A DNA stretch of 64,000 bases from Kluyvera sp047971185. GTDB lineage: Bacteria > Pseudomonadota > Gammaproteobacteria > Enterobacterales > Enterobacteriaceae. Below are positions 40,726 through 49,795 of the stretch, piece after piece. The translations under genes and the position numbers were made by a program. The stretch is taken from positions 46,691 through 110,690 of the forward strand of contig NZ_JBKDZH010000044.1 of NCBI RefSeq assembly GCF_047971185.1. Reading direction: 5' to 3'. Each line of letters starts with the position of its first letter. The stretch's first letter is position 1. Under the pieces are notes generated by a model. That model was not told the origin of the DNA. It was given only the letters and a program-made list of their open reading frames with translations, and did not search any database.

Positions 40726-42696
40726 ATGCGCCAGCAAAACGCTCATCTCGAACTCCTCAGCCCGGCACGTGATACGGCGATTGCCCGCGAGGCGATTCTC
40801 CACGGCGCCGATGCCGTTTATATTGGTGGCCCCGGTTTTGGCGCGCGCCATAACGCCAGCAACAGCCTGCAGGACATTGCCGAACTGGTGCCGTTTGCCC
40901 ATCGCTTTGGCGCTAAAATCTTTATTACGCTCAATACCATTTTGCATGATGATGAGCTGGAACCGGCGCAGAAGCTGATTACCGATCTTTACGAGGCGGG
41001 CGTAGACGCGCTGATCGTGCAGGATATGGGGATTATGCAGCTGGATATTCCGCCGATTGAGCTGCACGCCAGCACCCAGTGCGACATCCGCAGCGTCGAA
41101 AAAGCCAAATTCCTCTCCGACGTGGGCTTTAGTCAGATCGTTCTGGCGCGTGAGCTGAACCTTCAGCAAATTAAAGCCATTCACGACGTGACCGACGCCA
41201 CCATCGAGTTCTTTATCCACGGCGCGCTGTGCGTGGCCTATTCCGGGCAGTGCAATATTTCTCATGCCCAGACCGGGCGTAGCGCTAACCGCGGCGACTG
41301 TTCCCAGGCCTGTCGACTGCCGTATACCCTGAAAGATGACCAGGGGCGCGTGGTGGCGTTTGAGAAGCACCTGCTGTCGATGAAAGACAACGATCAGACC
41401 GCCAACCTCGGCGCGCTGATCGATGCGGGCGTGCGTTCCTTCAAGATTGAAGGGCGCTACAAAGATATGAGCTACGTGAAGAATATCACCGCGCATTACC
41501 GCCAGATGCTTGACGCCATCATTGAAGAGCGCGGCGATTTGGCCCGTGCTTCCGCCGGGCGTACCGAGCACTTCTTCGTGCCGTCGACCGACAAAACCTT
41601 CCACCGTGGCAGCACCGATTATTTCGTTAACCAGCGCCAGATGAACATCGGCGCCTTCGATTCGCCGAAATTTGTTGGCCTGCCGGTGGGTGAAGTGCTG
41701 AAGGTCAACAAAGAGACGCTGGACGTTGAGGTAAGCGAGCCGCTGGCGAACGGCGATGGTTTGAATGTGCTGATTAAGCGCGAAGTGGTCGGCTTCCGCG
41801 CCAATACGGTAGAAAAAATCGGCGAAAACCGCTATCGCGTCTGGCCAAACGAAATGCCGGCCGACCTGCACAAAGCTCGTCCGCACCAGGTGCTGAACCG
41901 CAACCTTGACCACAACTGGCAGCAGGCGCTGCTGAAGACCTCCAGCGAGCGTCGCATCGCCGTGGATATTGAGCTTACCGGCTGGCAGGAGCAGCTGGTG
42001 CTGACGTTAACCAGCGAAGACGGCGTTTCGGTGACCCATACGTTAGACGGAGAGTTTGCCACGGCCAACAATGCGGAAAAAGCGCTGAGCCAGCTGCATG
42101 ACGGCGTCGCGAAGCTGGGGCAAACGCTGTATTACGCCCGTAACGTGGCTGTCATGCTGCCGGAAGCGCTGTTTGTGCCAAATAGCCAGCTGAATCAGCT
42201 GCGCCGTGAAACCGTGGCACAGCTCGACCAGGCGCGGCTGGATGCCTACGTGCGCGGCAGCCGTAAAGCCGTCGCTAGCCCGGCACCGGTGTATCCGGAA
42301 AGCCATCTGAGCTTCCTCGCAAACGTCTACAACCATAAAGCGCGCGAGTTCTATCACCGCTATGGCGTTCAACTGATTGATGCCGCGTATGAAGCGCATG
42401 AAGAGAAGGGCGACGTGCCGGTGATGATCACCAAGCACTGCCTGCGATTTGCCTTCAACCTGTGCCCGAAACAGGCCAAAGGGTCGATTAAAAGCTGGAA
42501 GGCGACGCCGATGCAGCTGATTAACGGCGATGAAGTGCTGACGCTGAAGTTTGACTGCCGCCCGTGTGAAATGCACGTGATCGGCAAAATGAAGAACCAC
42601 ATTCTGAAGATGCCGCTGCCGGGCAGCGTGGTGGCGTCGATGAGCCCGGACGATCTGCTGAAAACGCTGCCGAAGCGTAAAAATGCGCCGCTGTAG
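40726..42696 (+). CDS. rlhA: RlhA, 23S rRNA C2501 hydroxylase (U32 family)
   Basis: A 656-residue U32-family protein matching E. coli RlhA (YdcP), needed for 5-hydroxycytidine at position 2501 of 23S rRNA. The opening LELLSPARDTAIAREAILHGADAVYIGGPGFGARHNA and the cysteine cluster around CNISHAQTGRSANRGDCSQACRLPY, with later CLRFAFNLCPKQ and FDCRPCEMHVIG, fit an iron-sulfur protein. ATG 40726 is chosen because E. coli RlhA starts a few residues before LELLSPA and GTG 40699 would lie almost at the expected transcription start. Confidence 0.94.
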   Translation: MRQQNAHLELLSPARDTAIAREAILHGADAVYIGGPGFGARHNASNSLQDIAELVPFAHRFGAKIFITLNTILHDDELEPAQKLITDLYEAGVDALIVQDMGIMQLDIPPIELHASTQCDIRSVEKAKFLSDVGFSQIVLARELNLQQIKAIHDVTDATIEFFIHGALCVAYSGQCNISHAQTGRSANRGDCSQACRLPYTLKDDQGRVVAFEKHLLSMKDNDQTANLGALIDAGVRSFKIEGRYKDMSYVKNITAHYRQMLDAIIEERGDLARASAGRTEHFFVPSTDKTFHRGSTDYFVNQRQMNIGAFDSPKFVGLPVGEVLKVNKETLDVEVSEPLANGDGLNVLIKREVVGFRANTVEKIGENRYRVWPNEMPADLHKARPHQVLNRNLDHNWQQALLKTSSERRIAVDIELTGWQEQLVLTLTSEDGVSVTHTLDGEFATANNAEKALSQLHDGVAKLGQTLYYARNVAVMLPEALFVPNSQLNQLRRETVAQLDQARLDAYVRGSRKAVASPAPVYPESHLSFLANVYNHKAREFYHRYGVQLIDAAYEAHEEKGDVPVMITKHCLRFAFNLCPKQAKGSIKSWKATPMQLINGDEVLTLKFDCRPCEMHVIGKMKNHILKMPLPGSVVASMSPDDLLKTLPKRKNAPL

Positions 42697-42721
42697 CCTG
42701 GCGGCGTGAAGCAGGGGAAAT

Positions 42722-42756
42722 AAAAAGCCGGAAAGCATCATGCTCTCCGGCTTTTT
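42722..42756. terminator. Bidirectional terminator between rlhA and repeat-protein gene
   Basis: AAAAAGCCGG / CCGGCTTTTT with an inner AGCAT / ATGCT pairing and T-runs on both strands, between convergent genes. Confidence 0.88.
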
Positions 42757-42759
42757 TAC

Positions 42760-43119
42760 TTAGTTACGCTGGCCGTTTGGCGGGGGAAGCTTATTGTCGC
42801 CGTCGTGTTTTGGCGGCTGACCTTTGCCATCGTGCTGCGGGCCTTTGTTGTCATGCGGCGGCTGGCCTTTGCCATCGTGCTGCTGACCTTTGTTGTCGCG
42901 CGGGGGCTGGCCTTTGCCGTCATGCTGCTGGCTTTTGTGGTCGCGCGGCGGCTGACCTTTACCATCATGCTGCTGTGGGCCTTTGTTATCGCGCGGCGGC
43001 TGGCCGTTATGCTGTTGTTCTACCGGCGGCTTCTTCGGCGGTTCCTGATGATCGACGGCAAACGCCGTTGAACACAGACCCATTGCCAGAATGGCAGACA
43101 GTGCGATCATTTTTTTCAT
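42760..43119 (-). CDS. Secreted 15-residue-repeat protein (Q/H/D/G/K/P-rich)
   Basis: A 119-residue protein. Residues 1-21 (MKKMIALSAILAMGLCSTAFA) form a signal peptide; the rest is low-complexity and built from a 15-residue unit of the form QHDGKGQPPRDNKGQ, three complete copies plus partial ones at both ends. It has no hydrophobic core and is predicted disordered, with His and Asp in each unit, so weak metal or polyanion binding is possible. No family is recognised. In E. coli yncJ, an unrelated exported protein, lies near this place. The DNA repeat (45 bp) should vary in copy number between strains. Confidence 0.75.
   Translation of the reverse strand: MKKMIALSAILAMGLCSTAFAVDHQEPPKKPPVEQQHNGQPPRDNKGPQQHDGKGQPPRDHKSQQHDGKGQPPRDNKGQQHDGKGQPPHDNKGPQHDGKGQPPKHDGDNKLPPPNGQRN
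42785..43045. repeat. 45-bp tandem coding repeats
   Basis: Imperfect 45-bp direct repeats (each with a CTGGCCTTTGCC or CTGACCTTTGCC core on the + strand) encode the 15-residue units of the 42760-43119 protein. They lie head to tail without spacers. Confidence 0.7.
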
Positions 43120-43247
43120 CGTGTACTCCCTACATTGCTTTTGTGCAGTGGGGCTAGTTCACCAACAAAAAGTGGAGAAAATGTGAAGTAGTGCACAATT
43201 AGGATTTCTCTTGGATCGCAACGGTTACGCTGTATCTGTTTGTTGTA

Positions 43248-43373
43248 TCAGGATTTAAACCCGGCGGCGGTCATTAGTACACGAAATACACTCCCGACGA
43301 CCGCCAGCGCCAGCACGCTGCCGCCCCACAGCGCAACCAGCCATAAAATCCGCGATATCCAGCGATTTTTCAT
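43248..43373 (-). CDS. DUF2474 small membrane protein of CioAB operon
   Basis: A 41-residue single-span membrane peptide, MKNRWISRILWLVALWGGSV at its start and ending MTAAGFKS. Its start overlaps the stop of the subunit II gene (TGATG), so it is the third gene of the oxidase operon. Peptides of this size and wording (DUF2474) occur next to CioAB-type oxidases, by analogy with CydX, which stabilises cytochrome bd-I. Role inferred from position and size. Confidence 0.82.
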   Translation of the reverse strand: MKNRWISRILWLVALWGGSVLALAVVGSVFRVLMTAAGFKS

Positions 43374-44379
43374 CAGTGATACCCCTCATTCTGCGGCACT
43401 TTGCCACGAAACACGTAGTAGCTCCAGAAGGTGTACACGAGGATCACCGGGATGATAAAGATCGCGCCAATCAGCATAAACTCCTGGCTCTGCGCCGGGG
43501 CGGCAGCCTGCCAGAGAGTGATAGACGGCGGAATAATGGCGGGCCAGATACTGATGCCCAGCCCGCTAAAGCCGAGGAACACCAGCGCCAGCGTCAGGAT
43601 AAACGGCGGCACGTGGCTATCCTGCAGCCCAAGCTGACGCCATAGCAGCGCGCTCGCGGCAAGTACCAGCAGCGGGACGGGCAGCAGATAATAGAGATTG
43701 GGCAGACTGAACCAGCGTGCGGCAATCGCCGGGTGCAGCAGCGGCGTCCAGAGGCTGATGATGGCGATAACGGCCAGCAGCGCCAGCAACAGCCCGCGCG
43801 CGGCGCGTCGCATACTGGATTGCAGTGCATTTTCGCTTTTCATCACCAGCCAGCTGGCGCCGAGCAGCGCGTAGGCGATCATCAGCCCAAAACCACAGAA
43901 CAGCGTGAACGGCGTCAGCCAGTCAAATGCGCCGCCGCTGTAGGCGCGGTCGGTGACCTGAAAGCCGTTGATCACCGCGCCGACAACCACGCCCTGGCAG
44001 AAGGTGGCCAGCATCGATCCGCCCATAAACGCCTTATCCCAGAACGGGCGATGAGAGGGGGTGGCGTTGAAGCGAAACTCAAAGGCCACGCCGCGAAAAA
44101 TCAGCCCTACGAGCATCAGCGACAGCGGGATGGTCAGCGCGTCGATGATCACCGCGTAGGCCAGCGGAAATGCGCCGAATAGCCCCGCACCGCCAAGCAC
44201 CAGCCAGGTTTCGTTGCCGTCCCACACCGGCGCGACGCTGTTCACCATCACGTCGCGTTCCCGCGCGCTTTGGGTGAAAGGGAACAGGATGCCGATCCCT
44301 AAATCGAAGCCATCCATCACGATATACATCAGGGTGGCAAAGACAATAATCACAAACCAGATAATGGACAGATCGAGGC

Positions 44380-44383
<4 letters not shown>
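43373..44383 (-). CDS. Cytochrome bd-type quinol oxidase subunit II (CioB-like)
   Basis: A 336-residue inner-membrane subunit with eight or nine helices. Subunit II marks are MYIVMDGFDLGIGILFPF and the highly conserved VAPVWDGNETWLVLGGAGLFGAFP. It pairs with the subunit I gene upstream (4-bp overlap). The short length and the DUF2474 partner place it with CioAB, the cyanide-insensitive branch, and not with CydAB. Confidence 0.93.
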
Positions 44384-45780
<1,397 letters not shown>

Positions 45781-46141
45781 GCAGACTCCGGGGAAAAGAA
45801 ACTCAGCGGCAGTGTAAAGCGTGGAGCGGCGGCGTTGCAGAGACAGTCAGCCGTTATAAATTGATAACAGTTTGCCGGGTAGGCATGGCGTACTCAGGGG
45901 CAAACTCACGGGATAGCCTATGAATATATTTTCTTGGTAAATATATTCATATTATTTATTTTAGATGTAAATATATCGAGTAACATATTGGAGCTAAGTA
46001 TTATATTTGCCATGTCATTATTATGTATGAAATATATAATTTAGTTATTCTTCGTGATGTTTATCACAGTTCATCATTCCGATATTGCTAAATTAATACC
46101 CGAAGCAACCCACTTAACTCTCTTGATAGAAAGGAAATAGT
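45781..46141. promoter_or_regulatory. AT-rich control region with CRP/FNR-like site and perfect inverted repeat
   Basis: A 361-bp, very AT-rich gap between the divergent oxidase operon and an orphan gene. At 45919-45951, TATGAATATATTT and AAATATATTCATA form perfect 13-bp arms around a 7-base loop. At 46054-46067, GTGATGTTTATCAC matches both the CRP core (GTGA-N6-TCAC) and the FNR core (TGAT-N4-ATCA), about 75 bp upstream of the orphan start. No ORF of note lies inside. Confidence 0.55.
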
Positions 46142-46465
46142 ATGGAAATGGAAGACATTGTTGACCACAAAGATCAGGAAATTGATGGTGCATATCCAGC
46201 CGCTTGCGTCGTGAATACCACCAAATATCGTATTCATGGCGAAATCAAATATGCCGCGTGCAGCACAGACCATTTTAATATTCGCCCAGGGCAAAGCGCC
46301 TCTTTCCCGCGCGGCCTTTGTTTATTAACCCGAATTAATGCCGTTATTGAACTTCCTGACCGCGACGTTGAGGCGAAACCATATACCTCCAGCGGGACAT
46401 CCTACAGTCAATTCGCGGTTATTGAAGTTGCGCCGAACGTATTTGAAGTGACTCGCAGAACCTAA
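46142..46465 (+). CDS. Uncharacterised 107-aa protein
   Basis: A small cytosolic protein (no signal or membrane segment) with an acidic start (MEMEDIVDHKDQEID) and a body that reads as alternating beta strands (VVNTTKYRIHGEIKYAACS, HFNIRPGQSASF, GTSYSQFAVIEVAPNVFEVTRR). I do not recognise its family; a small beta-sandwich binding domain is the best structural guess. An AAAGGA ribosome site precedes ATG 46142, and a strong terminator follows at 46485, so it is a genuine single-gene transcript. It is AT-richer than the neighbouring oxidase genes and has no counterpart in the E. coli order, suggesting transfer. Confidence 0.75.
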   Translation: MEMEDIVDHKDQEIDGAYPAACVVNTTKYRIHGEIKYAACSTDHFNIRPGQSASFPRGLCLLTRINAVIELPDRDVEAKPYTSSGTSYSQFAVIEVAPNVFEVTRRT

Positions 46466-46484
46466 TATTGTTGTATTTTTAATG

Positions 46485-46507
46485 ACAGGCCGCATCGTGC
46501 GGCCTGT
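46485..46507 (+). terminator. Intrinsic terminator of the orphan 107-aa gene
   Basis: ACAGGCCGCA / TGCGGCCTGT, a perfect 10-bp stem with a 3-base loop, followed by TAATTTTTT. Confidence 0.88.
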
Positions 46508-46595
46508 TAATTTTTTATCTACATCTTCGACGTGCTGCAGACCAGCCGCAGTCCTGCCGTTTGCTTCGACATTTTCTGACCCAGCACGGTGGCTA

Positions 46596-47300
46596 TCAGA
46601 AGTAGTAACGTATACCCAGACGAATGCGATAGCGTTCGGCATTGTTGCTATTATCGCGATCCAGCCACGAGAGTTGGACAAACGGACGCCAGGTGGGAGA
46701 CATTTTCCACGTGAATTTATGGTTTAATTCCCAGCTGTGGTCTTTACCGTTCTTACGTTTATAGTTGCCGGTATTTATGTAAAAGTCTGGTTCAAACTCG
46801 TAGCTCACTTTATCGGTAATTTTATAGTTTACTACCATCACCAGTTGATGATTATCATTGTAATCCATCTCATTCCGGAGATCGTTGGTTTGATAGTTCA
46901 TATGATTATAGCGATATTTAAAAGCTAGTCCCAAATCACTATTGTAAATATAACCTAACTGTACGTAGGGTGAAGTTGTCGAACCAGCGCTAGTCGAGTT
47001 AATGATCCCTCCAGGATAAAAAGTGAGTTTGTCAGTAATATGCCACAGTGGGTACCATCCTTCTAACTCGTCGAAGGTATGCTTTAATTGTTCAAGATTT
47101 TTACCGGTATTAAAAACGGTTTGGTATAGCACCCCCGCACCGTTATTAAAGTTATAACCACCACCTAATTTTAACTGATGATCTTTTGACGCACTCTCAT
47201 AGGCTTCGCGAACTTCGAGAAATCCTCCGGCAAAGGCAGAAAATGAAACATTCAGCAGCAGAAAAGAAATGAAAAACTTTGATGTTTTAATTATGTGCAT
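46596..47300 (-). CDS. KdgM-family oligogalacturonate/uronate porin
   Basis: A 234-residue outer-membrane porin of the KdgM/NanC/OmpL family. A signal peptide (ISFLLLNVSFSAFA) precedes GGFLEVREAYESASKDHQLKLGGGYNF, and the chain shows repeated amphipathic strands, ending WLDRDNSNNAERYRIRLGIRYYF with the terminal Phe needed for outer-membrane assembly. Such 12-strand monomers pass acidic oligosaccharides. It is the last gene of a leftward four-gene unit with GH88, a LacY-like symporter and DUF2264, so it supplies outer-membrane entry for the same oligosaccharide. Confidence 0.9.
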   Translation of the reverse strand: MHIIKTSKFFISFLLLNVSFSAFAGGFLEVREAYESASKDHQLKLGGGYNFNNGAGVLYQTVFNTGKNLEQLKHTFDELEGWYPLWHITDKLTFYPGGIINSTSAGSTTSPYVQLGYIYNSDLGLAFKYRYNHMNYQTNDLRNEMDYNDNHQLVMVVNYKITDKVSYEFEPDFYINTGNYKRKNGKDHSWELNHKFTWKMSPTWRPFVQLSWLDRDNSNNAERYRIRLGIRYYF

Positions 47301-47355
47301 ATTTACTCCGCGGGAATACCTCCCGCTGTCAGGATTTTAAACAAGTTAGTGTTGT

Positions 47356-48510
47356 TTACCAATATTTAGCTTCAGGCGATATAAGTCTTGAAATTGCCTC
47401 GAATAAAAAATAATCGCCCCAGGTGCTATATTCATCAACGCCACGATTTTTATTCATGTTGTAGACCGATTGGGTTAAATAACCACCCTGGTTGCACTCA
47501 CTATCGAAATAGGATTTCAGAAGAATATCCATTATATCTATTGCCTGTTGAATAAAATAATGACGTTCCGGATCAACGACAGAAAGATGGTTTGCCAGTT
47601 CGAGCAAACCGCAGACGGCTATGATTGCTGCCGAGGTATCTTTGTGCGTTCCCGGCGCGGTGAGGCTAAGATCCCAGTAGCAAATACCGTCAGAGGGAAG
47701 ATGAGCCAAAAAGTACTTTGCCGCCCGTATAGCGGATGATAAAAATGTTTTATCGCCAGTGTAGCTGAAGCTTAACGCACTACCGTAGATGGCCCAGGAC
47801 TGGCCTCGTGCCCAGCAGGAGTTATCGGCATAACCCTGGTGGGTTTTTCCACCTATCGGTTGGCCGGTCAGAACGTCCATATAAAATGTGTGGAAGGTAG
47901 AATTATCCTCCCTGAATAGATAGCGCTGTGCTTGCACGGCGTGGCTATAAGCGCAGCGGGCATAATTCTGGTTGCCGGTTTGCTCACTTGCCCAGTAGAG
48001 CAGCGGGAGGTTCATCATGCAGTCAATAATCATTCGCCCCTGTTGCTCCGGATCCTGTAAGTCCCCCCAGGCCGCCTGGATAATACCTGCCCTGGGGTGA
48101 TAGCGCGTCAGCAGTGCATCGGCGGCTGACAGGGCCGTACATCGAGCTTCAATATTACCCGTCATACGCCAGGCACTAACGCAGGAAAGCGTATACAGAA
48201 AGCCAAGATCGTGGGTTTCCAGATCGTGTTTTTTCGCCAGGCGTTCGCTGAAACTTACTACCTGTTGTTCAAGATGCGGGAGAAAACGTTCTGCATGGTT
48301 GAAGCGTGCAGCTAGCGCCGTGGCTCCACTCCAGAAACCGGTTGTCCAGTCAGTGTTAGGTGTTAAAGGATAAATGCCATCGACGCTACATGCGGCAGGA
48401 AACTTTCCATCGAACTGCGCTAACTGGAAGATGAGTTTATCTGCCATCTTGTTGGCAATGGACTCGAGATAATGACGTTCGGTAACTGATGATTTATCTA
48501 TGTTCTGCAT
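47356..48510 (-). CDS. GH88 unsaturated glucuronyl/galacturonyl hydrolase
   Basis: A 384-residue (alpha/alpha)6-barrel enzyme of glycoside hydrolase family 88. It releases the 4,5-unsaturated uronic acid left at the non-reducing end of oligosaccharides by polysaccharide lyases. Both key Asp can be placed: LETHDLGFLYTLSCVSAWRMTGN and GRMIIDCMMNLPLLYWAS. WTTGFWSGATALAARF and WARGQSWAIYGSALSF are also typical. No signal peptide is present, so it acts on imported substrate in the cytosol. The start at 48510 (MQNIDKSS) is preferred; 48537 is an alternative. The uronate (glucuronate or galacturonate) cannot be told from motifs. Confidence 0.9.
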   Translation of the reverse strand: MQNIDKSSVTERHYLESIANKMADKLIFQLAQFDGKFPAACSVDGIYPLTPNTDWTTGFWSGATALAARFNHAERFLPHLEQQVVSFSERLAKKHDLETHDLGFLYTLSCVSAWRMTGNIEARCTALSAADALLTRYHPRAGIIQAAWGDLQDPEQQGRMIIDCMMNLPLLYWASEQTGNQNYARCAYSHAVQAQRYLFREDNSTFHTFYMDVLTGQPIGGKTHQGYADNSCWARGQSWAIYGSALSFSYTGDKTFLSSAIRAAKYFLAHLPSDGICYWDLSLTAPGTHKDTSAAIIAVCGLLELANHLSVVDPERHYFIQQAIDIMDILLKSYFDSECNQGGYLTQSVYNMNKNRGVDEYSTWGDYFLFEAISRLISPEAKYW

Positions 48511-48540
48511 GGGAAATTCTCTTTGCGACAACAACATGAA

Positions 48541-49791
48541 TTAACTCAGTGAGTGATTGGCTGACGGTTGCGGTTGTTCAATTTTTTTATCATCTCCGGA
48601 GAGAATAAAAATAGATATCAATGAGAAGGTGATAATTATGGCCCCCATAATAAAATAAGCATTACCGAATCCGATATGGTCATACATGTAACCAACCGGT
48701 GCGGAGACAAAAATAGTGCCGACATAGATAAAGCATTGATAACCAATTAAATACATGGTGGAATTAACTTTCTTATCAAAATGGGCGGCAATATATTTAA
48801 AGACCGCAATCAACAGCAGCGCATTTTCCAGACCATAAAATGGTTTGATAAATGCGATCATTAGCGGGCTGGTAGCAAAACCAGAAATGAGCAGTCGTGA
48901 ACCGATTAACAAACCTGCAACGATCAGTGTTTTACGTGCGCCAAGTTTATTGACCACCCACGGTACGGTCAGCATGGAGATAAATTCAACGATGGCTTGT
49001 ACGGTGCTTAAGTAGCCATACCAGGACGTACCCGCTTTGCTGCCGTGAAAAAAGGAGACAAAATAGCGAGGAAACTGCTGTTCTGCGATATGCATAAACC
49101 AGACAATACCTGCCACATAAAAACAGAAACGCCAGAATTTTCCTTCTTTAACCAACTGGCGGACGTCGGCCATATTGATTTTTTTCGCCGGAACAACTGC
49201 GTTTTCTGTGTTGTCTGCTTCAGGAATTTTAATGCTGACGAGCACGGCAAGCATGATTAATGAAACAATGCTGCTGATGGTGAAATTAATCACTGGGGAA
49301 ATGTTAAACAGCACGCCTGCAAAGGAGGCGGTAACCGCCGCGCCGCAGGACCCCCACATACGGATACGGCCGAATTCGAAGCCTTTGAGGCGACCAAAAC
49401 GATCGCAGTACGACTCAGATACCGCAATACCTGCATACCACGCCAGACTGAGATAAGTTGCTCCCACGATTATACCAACTGGAAATGCGCTAATTAATAG
49501 TGGGTGGTAGACGTAGACAAAGAACGGCATCAGCAGCGCCGACATGATGGCGACAAAATAGAGCAAATGCTTTTTCATCCCCAGTTTGTCGGTGATATAG
49601 CCATAAAAAGGTTTTAATACCACGGCAAACGCACCATTTACTGCAAAAACAGCGCCAATCTCCGCGCTGGAGAGCTCGGCATGCTGGCCTAGCCAGATAG
49701 CATAGAGGCTAAAGCTCATCGTCCACACAACGAAATAGAGGAGCATAAAGCTGCTTATTTTTATGTAATCAACTTTGTTAACGGTGTACAT
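48541..49791 (-). CDS. LacY-like oligosaccharide:H+ symporter (OHS family, MFS)
   Basis: A 416-residue, 12-TM symporter. It follows the LacY template in many places: FAVNGAFAVVLKPFYGYITDKLGMKKHLLYF, the GFEFGRIRMWGSCGAAVTASFAGVLF block that includes the LacY FEFGRARMFGC motif, and IYVGTIFVSAPVGYMYDHIGFGNAYFIMG. It should bring the oligosaccharide that has passed KdgM across the inner membrane by proton symport. It lies 4 bp downstream of the DUF2264 gene and 30 bp upstream of GH88, so the three are cotranscribed. Confidence 0.92.
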   Translation of the reverse strand: MYTVNKVDYIKISSFMLLYFVVWTMSFSLYAIWLGQHAELSSAEIGAVFAVNGAFAVVLKPFYGYITDKLGMKKHLLYFVAIMSALLMPFFVYVYHPLLISAFPVGIIVGATYLSLAWYAGIAVSESYCDRFGRLKGFEFGRIRMWGSCGAAVTASFAGVLFNISPVINFTISSIVSLIMLAVLVSIKIPEADNTENAVVPAKKINMADVRQLVKEGKFWRFCFYVAGIVWFMHIAEQQFPRYFVSFFHGSKAGTSWYGYLSTVQAIVEFISMLTVPWVVNKLGARKTLIVAGLLIGSRLLISGFATSPLMIAFIKPFYGLENALLLIAVFKYIAAHFDKKVNSTMYLIGYQCFIYVGTIFVSAPVGYMYDHIGFGNAYFIMGAIIITFSLISIFILSGDDKKIEQPQPSANHSLS

Positions 49792-49795
49792 AAGA

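Noticed and set aside
40705..41913. Leftward 402-codon open frame
   Set aside because: Antisense shadow of rlhA, with no family motifs and no start signals.
42785..43045. Regular direct repeats that look like a CRISPR array
   Set aside because: Units are head to tail with no unique spacers and encode a 15-residue protein repeat in frame behind a signal peptide; no cas genes are nearby.
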